Shown here: one piece after another, positions 53,973 to 64,000 of the stretch | How positions within the stretch are numbered: position 1 is the first letter of the stretch | Layout: every line of letters begins with the position of its first letter | Assembly (NCBI RefSeq): GCF_026914185.1 | Contig: NC_070566.1 | Coordinates: 2,480,001-2,544,000, forward strand | Length of the DNA: 64,000 bases | Reading direction: 5' to 3' | Origin: Puccinia triticina | Lineage: Eukaryota; Basidiomycota; Pucciniomycetes; Pucciniales; Pucciniaceae | Program-made: the position numbers and the translations under genes | The notes under the pieces: model-generated | Databases searched by the model: none | Seen by the model: the letters and a program-made list of their open reading frames with translations, nothing else | Told to the model about the DNA's origin: nothing

Positions 53973-56900
53973 CATCAGGCGCACACCTTTGGGCAAAAAT
54001 GAGGGGTGTGCGCGCATTCAACCTCTGCATGAGATTGGGGGGCCCAAGCACCATTCTTGACCTATCTGTGGAGGCTTTCTTGGGGGTACCCACAGGTGAG
54101 GTTGTGCCAGGCTTATACTACTCACAGAGGAGTCTGCAGTGTTGTAGCCGTTGACTGTAGTGGATAGAGTATCAATTCTCAGTATAAAGTTCTCTACAAG
54201 CGGCTCGGAGTGACTCAACGAGGCTGAAACAACTTCCAGAAGTCCTAAGACCGGGGCAATCCAACTACAAGTTACGAGGAACTCGGTGGGTAGGAGGAGA
54301 GATAACAGAAATGTTAATACACCTAGGTCACAAGGTAATCAGAACGGTTGTAAGTTAGGCGTGATAAGTTGTACAGTGAGGGCATAAAGGCTTGCAATAG
54401 AAAGTTATGTCAAGGCTAGTGGGTTATGAGACTTAAGAACAGAGGTATTTCCAACAATGGGGTTGATGAATGCTTGGAAAACTGCTTGTAAGGGCGTTTG
54501 AGGGTATAACCGTGTTTAGGCAGGATGAAAATGTACTGGGGAAAAAAGGGGAGACTAACTTGTCCTCACTGTCTGTCTTTTATAGTCTTAGGCTCTTTGT
54601 TTGACTTGTGGTTGTGGTGAATCCTTTATAATACCTTTATCTTTATCTTACATAAGTGTTACTTTTTTACCTCTCTTCTACTCTGTATTTTACCCTTAAA
54701 TTCATAGCATTCGTCTTATGCAATTTGAGTCTCTTGCATCCGCGCCTGCGCCACTTGATTCATAATGCAATTTAAGGATTCTTCCCCGCTCTTGTGCTTC
54801 TCTTTACTAATGGTGTGTTTGCGGGAGCACTTGTACTGCTTGCTCTCTGACAGGTTGGGAACCACCAGCTGCGGCAGTTTTTGTGGGGGACCCCGCGGGA
54901 ATTCCCTAGCCAGGAAAAAAATAAACTCCTGATCAGTTCCAAAATACCAAATAAAATCATCAATATGCATAAAATCCTGCCCTCTGGCCTCACCTGGGCG
55001 CGCCAGCCTTGTGCCAGCCAAAGGCGCGCCCCTTGAAAGGGTCTTCTAGGTGCCCATTGGCGTGCACTTTCTCAAAGGTGGCACCATCAAGCCTAGACCA
55101 CACTGGAAGACACACCTCAATCTGCTCAACTTCATTCCCCGCAAAGATGGAAGAAACAGAATATTCAAACACATCCAACAACTCCTACTCAAAGCTCACC
55201 AAGCAAGAAAAAAAGAATCAACCTGACTGCACTAATTCTGTTTTGGTCATTGATAGGATTGTTTACTCCTCTTGATGAAAATTTATCTCCATTCATCAAG
55301 AGGAGTAAAAAAACTGGTCATCAAGAGGAGCAAACACTCCTCTTTCCCACAATGACCGGTGTTGAAATAAAAGCATGACACCTGTTAAGAAGTGGCACTC
55401 CGCCTCCTTTCTAGATAACTCTGGGTTTGTATGGTTAACAGCTCTGGGTTTCCGCAATGTACGAACCTCTTCAGCGCTCCGCTATGAGCCTGATATGATC
55501 CGTCTAGTCTACGGAAGATTCAGCCGCTCTGCTTGCCCACAGCAAAACTCCGCAAGTAAGTAAGAATTTGGGTGGTGAAAAATCTCTGTAATGTAGCAAT
55601 ACACAAAAAGCTCCGTAAGTATATTAGTAACTACAGTAATACCATAAAGTGAGTAGTATGTAGAAATGATAGAAGAAGAAGTGAGAGAAAAGCCCCAAAA
55701 ATTCCCTATTCCTCCACTCCCTCCACCCGCATAACTCCGCTCTCAGCTGATGTTGCTGCGTCCTTCCTTTCCTTGAGCTTAACAAAGCCCGCAAGCACCG
55801 CAGGTTGTGTAGGTGCAAGCAGGGCTTATGACCAAAAGGAAAAAGTTCGCATGAGGCAATCTCAAAAATAACTGTGAAGATTCTTGGTTTCCAGCTCACA
55901 CCTCACCCTTATATGCACTTTGGCTCTTACTTTACGCCAGCTAAGCGCTGGCATCTCGGCTATCTTTTCATCTGCTCAGTTTCTCTCTAACCCTTTTTGT
56001 ATTTTTTTTATCTTTTTTTGAAATCAACGACTTATTCAAGTCTTGTAGGCCCTTTACCATTTTTTTGCTTTTTGCACCTAGGGTTTTAGCACAAGTTGAG
56101 GTAACTGACCACTGCCAACCAGCTGAAAAACCAAAATACAAAGTTTGGAAAGCTCAATCGGGAATGATGGAGAGGGAGTGGATAAATTCTGAGTTGGCAG
56201 AATTCACAAGACTATACTCAAGAACCACTGGCCAGGAGGAAAAATGAACTTGGTTCAAACTGTGAGTGCTGTGGTGGAATAACATCCTTCACCACCAAAA
56301 ATGGTAAATGCTCTCACACCAACATGTGCCAATAATTCATAAGTCCCCTCCACACCGGAGAGATCACAAGTGCTCACATCTCTCCCCGGCCAAGCCGCAG
56401 TGGGGACGGGGGCTTAGTTAAGTTTGTCCTTTCCTGCACTCACCAAACTCTGCATGCATCAGTTCCCAGCCTAGTACCTCTCCAATGCCTGTTCTCCCGC
56501 ACCCTCAGACTAGCCCCCAACCCCAGTCTCTACCTGGCGTGTCTGCCCCAACTTTATCCGCATCCACTGCCCCAGTTCACCTGGTGCCACGTTCAAGAGG
56601 CTTAGCTAGGCTAGATGATGAGAGGTGAGCTGGGTCATCGGTGATACATATACCTCTCGGTGAAACTTGGGTGAACTTGGGGTTTTACACGTTTTCACCC
56701 CGCGCCAAAAATTATAGCGCACCCACTGCACGCGGCGAGCTCACAAAAGTCGCTGCTGCGAGTTACGATCGTGCTCCCACAAGTCAGCCCTACCTGGTTG
56801 GGCTTAAAAATAAGGCTCGGCTCTGCCACCAGTTTGCTAACGCACCTGCGCCTGGCGAATCGATCGGGCAAACCGGTACGCATTTCACACCTTCGCTCCC

Positions 56901-58008
56901 GCTTCTCCTTTAATGCCCTTCAACCATCAGTTGAAGCCGTTCATATCCGACTCATGATGATACATACTTGTAATTTGCGTTTGATGTGGGCGGACCTGTT
57001 CAAGTTTGAACAAAAGAGCGTGCTCGCCTGCATTGCTTGGTTCGCTCATAATGAGACTCATAAAGATCCATTGTCTGACTCTCGACCGAACCTCCTCCCG
57101 TCCATCTCGTTTGCTGCTCAATTGCTTGCTGACTGACATTTCTTCCACTTGTTCTGTTTTTTAATCAAGATACCAAGCTGCCCGACACGGTTTTGTCACC
57201 GAATTTTCCCTTTTGTGTAATAAATAGTAATTGTCAAGACATAGCTTCAATTCCCCTTTTTCGATTTGTCACTGTCCAGTTGCCAGTTATGGCGTTTGAT
57301 CAGCAATTGACCAACGCCCGCAATAATGATGACTCTCAGCCATGTTTGAAGGCCAAGCCCAGCCGACCTCCCCGCATTTCAGATTGCGACAAGCTGTCAT
57401 ATCCCTTGAGTGTAGCGGTGACACTCCCTGGAAGCTCCTGATTGCCGGTCAATCAAGTTCTCAAAACCCACCAAGCCTTAGCTTAAGTGCCTACATACAT
57501 AGCTTAAAACAAGCTTTTTGGGCGTGGCATTGCCCTTTGTAACCACCTTCATTGGCAACATTGTGATTGCGCCAACCGCAGTTACATAACTTTTATCCAA
57601 GTCCTTCTCCCCTTTCTGGCGAGCACAGGAGCCTTCTCGAGGTGTGCAGTACCAACCCTCTGAAGCAAATTTTGAAGTCGTCGAGTGTAAAGGTATGTTG
57701 GTATCATATGATGCAATAAAGATCGAACAGATTTCAGATCCCATGAGGGATGATCTTAACAGCAGCAGGATCCTTATGAGAAGTTGTTGTTACAGCATGA
57801 AACCGGAGTAGGTGAGAGCAGGAGGATAGAAAAGAAACGAAGGGGGGATGTGACGAGAAGAATATTGATGAGGAACTGGCAGAGTACACACACGCAGGGG
57901 AATGTTGTATGTAGTAAAAATAGTACATGAACTACATGGAAAATTCATTAGTTGAAGAAAAGGAAGCAAAAACAGTCGATTGGGGGCTGAATACGGGTCA
58001 ACAAGCAA
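53973..58008. other. About 4 kb without a recognised gene
   Basis: Only short frames, none with a recognisable domain. 55262-55360 holds another CATCAAGAGGAG palindromic stretch of the 43-bp-unit type. 54540-54720 is T-rich and resembles the 3' part of an LTR, but no partner was found. The last few hundred bases should contain the RTF2 3' UTR. Confidence 0.45.
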
Positions 58009-59076
58009 TCAAGCAGCATATCTAGTCCATGTCCCTCTGGTCATCCAAGACTCTTTCTGTTGCCCGAGCAATTGTTTTCCATTGGCGTCTCTAGGTCCGT
58101 AAATACTTGAAAGGGTGCTCGAGGATAAGTTGACGAGGCTCTGTTGGGTCTCCTTTTGTATTTCCGTCGTGATTTTTGAGATTGAGCTCGAGTTGATGTT
58201 TGAGGGTGGTTGGATGGAAGATTCTTTGCCAGTAATAGTTTTCATTTTCTTGCTAGCCTCTTTCGGTCCTTGATCGGCATCGAAGGCTCCTTCGTCAGTG
58301 GATTGGTTATTTTTACGTTTCTTCTGCGCCTTTCTTTCGAGTTTCCGTTTATCTTTCTCTTCTTGCTCCTTGACTCGCTGTTCCAGAAGTTTGAATCGCA
58401 CATTTTCTTCCTCTTCTGCGCTGGGGTTGACAGTAATTGACTCGGCAACCGGTTTCCCACATACTGGACAATTGTTCCCGTCTACCTGCTTGAGGCCTGG
58501 CTCTGTTAAGATACATCCACAATCGACCAGACACAACCATCTTAACTCGAACCTTCCAATCCCGATTCCGAATTCCTTGAGGCTGATTGGGCAGATCCAC
58601 GAGTTGGATTGCGTATTTTTAGCGAGTTGGACATTGACAACATCTTTCAAGCTCCTCAAGTGTCCAGCGACCTGCTTTCCATCCTGACCGAAGTGATTTC
58701 GATCTATCAAGAACTCCAAGACCGATGATTTGTTGTATAGCTTTCCTAAGCGGTCGCAGACGATTGGTTCCTCTAGTTTTTGCTAATTGAATAAGGAAAT
58801 GATTAATCAGCTTTAAGATAGAACACTTCAGCGAAAATCTGTGAGAGTACTGCTGGTATTAATAAGAGAAACAAGTTACCTTGGAAAGTGAGCACTCCGA
58901 CCACTTGGTGCTTTGTTTTTCTTGCTCATCAACCCTGCTTTTACCCGCTCTTGTCCTTACTAGGTCATCGCGTTTCGGAATCGAACCGCCATCTGTATCA
59001 GAGGAGATGGATAGGATATGTTAGTTTTGCCAGCTCAGGGGGGAGAGTGGATTCGCAACGACGAACCGTTTCCCAT
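58009..59076 (-). CDS. RTF2: Replication termination factor 2 (Rtf2 family)
   Basis: Three exons, 59067-59076, 58880-58992 and 58009-58782, join in phase to 298 residues: MGNDGGSIPKRDDLV..., KWSECSLSK / QKLEEPIVCDRLGKLYNKSSVLEFLIDR. The Rtf2 RING-like domain follows: CPISLKEFGIG, LRWLCLVDCGCILTEPGLK, NCPVCGKPVAESITVNPSAEEEE. The C-terminal half is a Lys/Glu-rich coil and Ser-rich tail ending in WTRYAA. Length agrees with human RTF2 (about 306). In fission yeast Rtf2 stabilises forks paused at a replication barrier; in animals it is removed from stalled forks by the proteasome. The first exon has only ten coding bases. Divergent from RAD50. Confidence 0.92.
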
Positions 59077-59567
59077 CTCGTTTTATCTTTCCAAGGTAGC
59101 CGATTCAAGAAGGATTGTTGGATTGTAGTAGTTGCAGTGTTTTTCTTGTTCGAAGTCGTTAGTTACCAGTAAAGTCGAGCGGGCCAGGCTCAGGTGTTAT
59201 CGGACCGGATTATGTAAGCAGTGTATGGACAGTCCGAAAGCTCTTTTTGACGGGCAATTGCTCGGGCTTTCTGCCAGATATCCACACCCGTGTATACACA
59301 TAGCCGGTCGCGAGACGCCTTCCGTCCCATTGAACACGGTTCTCACTGGCAAGAACAAGCTCAGATTGATATCCACGAAGACTGATACATAACTTTTCCT
59401 CAAGTACAAACAAGCCGTCCTATAACGAACCGAAGAAGGATAGACAGGCCCGCCCGCGAAACAGGTTGCGGCCCCAACCAAAATGTAATTACTCGTCCAT
59501 CAATCGCTTCTTGGTAAAGATACCATGGTAATCAAGCCAGAATAGAAATATTTACGACCAACTAATC
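59077..59567. promoter_or_regulatory. Shared divergent promoter region of RTF2 and RAD50
   Basis: 491 bp separate the two start codons. No TATA box was recognised on either strand. Short frames here have no domain. Both genes act in fork and break maintenance, so coordinate expression is possible; that is inferred from geometry alone. Confidence 0.45.
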
Positions 59568-62500
59568 ATGCAATGGGAACTACACCATAGGTCTCAAATC
59601 GACAAATTAGCAATACGAGGGATTAGAAGTTTCGACAACCAGTCGATAGCGGTCATCCAGTTTTATTCTCCTTTAACTGTCATCGTTGGCCACAATGGGA
59701 GCGGGAAAACGGTTTGAGTCGACTCCTTCATCCAGTGGTTCCACCTTGTCGATCAAAGCCTAACTTGCTAAACTGATCACTTATTCAGACTATAATTGAA
59801 AGTTTGAAATACATCACCACCGGGGATTTGCCGCCAAATACCAAAGGTGGTGCATTCGTACACGATCCCTCGATTGCGGGTGAATCAGTGGTGATGGCTG
59901 AAGTCTTGCTAAGGTTCAAGAACCTGGCGGGTGCCAAGTTGATCGCAAGTAGAAGGCTGCAGGTGTCCAAGAAGAAAAATACTGCACTTACGATGAAAAC
60001 ACTCGAAGGCACCCTGTCTTACAATGATGATAGTTCAGCTCCCAACTCCAAGGTCTGTCTCTCTGCTTGAAGTCTTGATAGAAGAAGCGCAACTAAAGCT
60101 AAGAAGAATCCTGTCGTCCTTCTTTCTTCAACAGAGAAGGACCATTTCGACCAAATGCGCAGAGATGGACTCCGAAGTGCCGCGACATCTAGGTATCTCG
60201 AAAGCTATCTTAGAAAACGTCATATTTTGTCATCAAGAGGAGAGTAATTGGCCGCTCTCCGAACCGGCAAGTTTGAAAAAAAAGTGCGCTTTTCTCTCAC
60301 TTGTTCAGTCATTTCATGTGCAATATTGATCAAAGAAAGAAACTGACACATGGTCAGGACTTCCTTTCGAACTCGCGCTTCTAAAACATCGCCATTGTAA
60401 TTGAAGATTTGACGAGATTTTCGAAGCTACGAAGTTCGTTATTTCCCCCACATTTAAAATCCATCACCTTTAACTCGAAAAGGCGAAAGATGAATCTGAA
60501 TATTTTCATTACTCCTTTGTTTACATAAATTAGGTATACCAAGGCCCTCGATAATATCAAGTCAATCAAAAAGGACGCAGCCATTGAGTTGAAAGTGGAC
60601 AAAGAAAAATATGCCGCTCTGGTAGTTGACAAGAATCGCGCCGAAAAAGTGATCTTATTTTCCCTGTTAAAATAGACTCAATCAGTTGATTACTGATTGC
60701 ATCATCAACATCAGCTCCAAAGCACTATCGATAAACTGGCTTCCAACATTTCAGCCAAAAAAGAGCAGTACCGGGAACTAGAAGCCAAGGTCAAAGACCT
60801 GAGTGAATCGAACAAAACTTTCTATGCCCAAGCTGCTCGCTACCACCAGGTTGTCAATGACCATTCTACACTTTCCGAGCAAAAAGCGAATAAAGCCAAA
60901 ATTGCCGCAGACCTTAAAGAAGATATGGTGGAAATGCCTGATGGTAAGTTCTTGTTCTCAAATCACTTTTGATAAGTACTGACACTATTTTCACTCGGAG
61001 CAGCAACCTTATCACAATTGCATGAAGAGCGGGAACGATCCAGAAGCAGTCTTTCCAATCATGCGGAACGTCTAGCACGTACCAACGCGGAATTAGCGAC
61101 AGTCGAAGGCGAACTGACCAAACTGCGTCGCCAGCACCAAAGCAAGCTCACTGAATTAGGTCAACTCAAAGCCCAAGCCGAAGTATGTACTGAACACCCA
61201 AAACCAAGTATTACATCAGTCGACTTCCATACAAACATGTTTAATAACTCTGCGTTTCGGGTCTGGTCATGACAGAGAAAGTTGGCTGCGCTGGAAGAGC
61301 GACAGAAAATTATAATCGCCGTCAGCTCAACGCACAACATAGCCGAATTCCGACCGCAAACAATGGAGGAAAGTAGGGTTACCGAGTTTTCCAACTTGTT
61401 GAGAGATCGCCAAAAGGTCGTTGTCGCCAAGCTTCAGAGCGCCAAGGTAAAACAGGGTTTTATCTATTGCTGATAGTAAAACCAATCGTCATATAACCCG
61501 TACCGTAATAATTTCGTTTCCAGGCCGCAGGTAAAAAAACCGAGGAAGCAAAACAGACGGAAATATATGACCTGAAGAGTCAAAAAGCATCTGCTCAACA
61601 GCAAAAGCAAGCTACTTCCGATCGCATAGTGCGTATGAAAGGGTTCTCATTGTCTCGCATGTTGCATTTTCTTGCGCTAATCAATATAACATCCGACAGA
61701 GTGAAACCAGAGGGAAAGCTCGGAGCTTAGATGATCAGATTGAAGGTATTAAAGTGACTGAAGTTGACATCAAATATCAGACAGCTGAACTCGAAGCTAA
61801 ACAAGAGAGTTTGACCAAACTCAATGAGCAAAATGCGAACATCGCTCACGATCAGAAGATTAAAGCCAAGCAGGAAGTAATTAAACAGCTGGAGGACAAA
61901 CGAGAGAAACTTCACACTGAACTAGTCGGACTAAATCGTGAATCCGATACACGGGCCAAGCTGGCGTTGAAACGTGCGGATGTCACGAAGAAGCAGCAGG
62001 GGATCGAGGTTTTGTTGAGTATCTTCTCAAATCCTTATCTCAGCCTCGAAACTTGGACGCGCACGTATATTTGACTCATCAAGTATCGACGTAATCACGC
62101 AGGATTGAGACACGCGGCACAAAGTTTCGGGAATTAGTGAAGATGGAGTTCGCACCAAAGACTGCCGAAAAGGAAATCATCGGGGTTCTCCGGTAAGTCA
62201 ACCCAAGCCGCTTGTTGATAAGTAAAATTCACTAACCGTGTCATAATCAGTCAAGCAGAACGGAATCTGTCAGATGCCATGCAAAGTTGGACGAACGTGA
62301 CTAAGGAAATGCAAACAATCGACACCAAATTGCAAATGAGCAAGTCCAAGTTAGCGTCAACTACGCAGGAGCTAGCGAGTCAGTCTTCTACAATTTGTCG
62401 AGTTCTTTTCTACACTATGTCTTGGAGCATTGTACTCAAACATTGACCTCTGGCGGCTTTTAGCTCTTGAAAAAAAGATCTACCGCGTGGCGAGGGGCTC

Positions 62501-64000
62501 GACGGTCTCCTCATTGATTGAAGACGCAGAAGACTCCATTTCAGAATTACAAAAGTACAGATTCCACTTCGGAAATTTCTTCTGGCTGATCCCATAACTG
62601 AAATTGCATTTGCTTCTGGGTATCAAAGGGATATAGTTTCTGCAGATTTTGTCGCCGCATTCCATGAGAGCCTACTCAGCAAGGGCAGAGAAAGCAAGAA
62701 GTGCGGAGCTTGTATGCGAATATTCAACAGTGATGACGAAATGGCCGCTTTCGAGCGCTATGTAAGTTTTGATTGTTTGCTCAAACTTCTACCTCAAGTG
62801 AAGCAATCAGGGGAAAGGATCCAATGGCCTTTGGATCAAGCATCCGGGAATTGATACCAGTGCTCTTGATCAATGTCAACTCAACAGTGTAAAAACACGC
62901 TGGACAATATCCCTAATCAGAAAATCAAAAACGAGAAAGAACTAAAGCACTGTAAAACTGAGTTGGAACGTATCAAGACGGCCGTGCCTTGGGAGATATC
63001 TGCGGACAAGCTTCGGGTTATTGATATCCCAAACTTAGAAAGAGACATAAGCCCCCTCGAATCACAATTCGACGCCTCTAACCGTAAGGCTGAAGAAGTT
63101 GCGCATCAATCTTTTTGCCTGAATACACATTAGAATCTTGGGTTTGCTAATGTCCGACGAGTTATCTGTATTCTTTACTTCTTAACAGGCGAAGGTCGAG
63201 GTAGAAAAACTAAAAGATATAATCAGTGAATTAGAAATATGCAAGCGCTCTGCCATTGATGCAGGTAGAATGTCTGAAGAGATTGATGAACTCGAAAACG
63301 AAATCAAGCACCTTGAAAGAGATTTGGAAAGCTCTGGAACTACACGCACAGCGGATCAGGTTCAAGAACAGCTGGATGATCTGCAGTTGGACCTGTGAGT
63401 TTTCCCGTGGCTGAAATTCAGGCCCCTGCTAGGGTGGAATTTGATTTGATCTATATCCTTCTGAAAGTGCGGAATCGAAGAGAGAGTTCGAGTCATTGAT
63501 TACTGAACGCGACCGAAAACGGGCGACGATACGCAACCTGGAAAGTGAAATTCACCAGTTAGAATTAAGCTTGAACAAAAAACGACAACAAAAGAAAGAA
63601 AGAGATGTGTTCGAAGCTCAGAAAGAGGGCCTGAAAAAGGAAATCGTTAATCTTGAAGAGAAGTTGGAAGTATGTTCATCGCCTTTTTGTTTCAGGCTCC
63701 GCTCCCCTCCAAAGAACCACTCACTCCCACATAACCGGGCAATAGTCAATGACATACGAGCTGACTATCACAATCCCGTAATAGACAACTGAAGAAAAAT
63801 TGAAGACGTACGCTGGACCTTTGCGAGCTAGGGAGGTGGAATTGGAAGAGATACGTGCGGAAAATGTGGCTACCGAGGCTGAACAGGCAAATGAATTGCA
63901 AAGTTACAACAAAAGTCTGAGTCAATTAGAAACTATCAATGGTGAAATCCAAAGGTATGTGAATTTGAAACTAGACCAATAGGCATGGTTGGATCCATCC
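59568..64000 (+). CDS. RAD50: DNA double-strand-break repair ATPase RAD50 (5' part; 3' end outside window)
   Basis: Start ATG at 59568 ([25 protein letters not shown]). Exons resolved by eye: 59568-59711, 59789-60052, 60135-60283, 60407-60433, 60534-60648, 60715-60943, 61004-61182, 61276-61446, 61524-61628, 61700-62013, 62103-62192 and from 62251; joints beyond 62340 are less certain. Shown: Walker A GHNGSGKT (split by intron 1), THE block [24 protein letters not shown]-loop [16 protein letters not shown], the first coiled-coil arm, zinc hook CGAC (62702-62713) and part of the second arm. The C-terminal ATPase half lies beyond 64000. Rad50 pairs with Mre11 and Nbs1/Xrs2 at breaks and telomeres. 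The segment just after the hook (62760-62890) is hard to splice cleanly. Confidence 0.93.

Noticed and set aside
54147..54225. tRNA-like or SINE-head sequence (GTAGTGGATAGAGTATC)
   Set aside because: A box-A-like word is present, but no clear box B or cloverleaf could be formed by eye.
56641..57136. Overlapping plus-strand frames upstream of RTF2
   Set aside because: No domain, no consistent splice sites and no start context; not supported as a gene.

Overview
The window looks like part of a rust fungus (Pucciniales, probably Puccinia-like) nuclear chromosome. The evidence is four conserved eukaryotic single-copy genes with many short GT-AG introns, set in a dense nest of transposable elements. 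The transposon-encoded trihelix/SANT-like and USP-like proteins resemble, from memory, families common in rust genomes. Species cannot be fixed from sequence alone. By hand measurement, roughly half of the 64 kb is mobile DNA.

Layout. 1-7101: a USP-like (C19) peptidase-domain gene interrupted by a 5.2 kb terminal-inverted-repeat (TIR) element (406-5603), which itself holds a decayed tyrosine-recombinase (YR) retrotransposon fragment. 8095-9950 (+): proteasome ATPase RPT4. 10748-16715 (-): clathrin heavy chain, tail to tail with RPT4. 16716-25468: no cellular gene; a 1.4 kb foldback element made of 43-bp palindromic units, a 343-bp MITE inside it, a 45-bp array, and a 3.5 kb PIF/Harbinger element (21161-24664). 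25469-37181 (-): a complete Ngaro-type YR retrotransposon with split direct repeats, whose reverse transcriptase is split by a second, multi-gene PIF/Harbinger element (28698-34266). 38602-47535 (-): a full-length chromodomain Ty3/gypsy element with LTRs and target duplication. 47541-58008: MITEs, simple repeats, a solo LTR of the same gypsy family inside a decayed ORF, and no recognisable cellular gene. 58009-59076 (-): RTF2. 59568-64000 (+): RAD50, running off the window end. RTF2 and RAD50 are divergent and share a 491-bp intergenic promoter region.

Cellular genes serve proteolysis (RPT4), vesicle coats (clathrin), and genome stability at forks and breaks (RTF2, RAD50). The mobile elements show a readable order of events, because each nested insertion left its target-site duplication. 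Several element genes are intact except for isolated in-frame stops.

The observation I think most deserves follow-up is a family of three elements (5198, 343 and 689 bp) that share the terminus CAA-N-G-S-TGAAA and a 7-bp target duplication; two of them carry AGCGCAGCGC-type subterminal arrays. Other points are the complete A1-B1-A2-B2 architecture of the Ngaro-like element and the unusually large gene content of the Harbinger element inside it.
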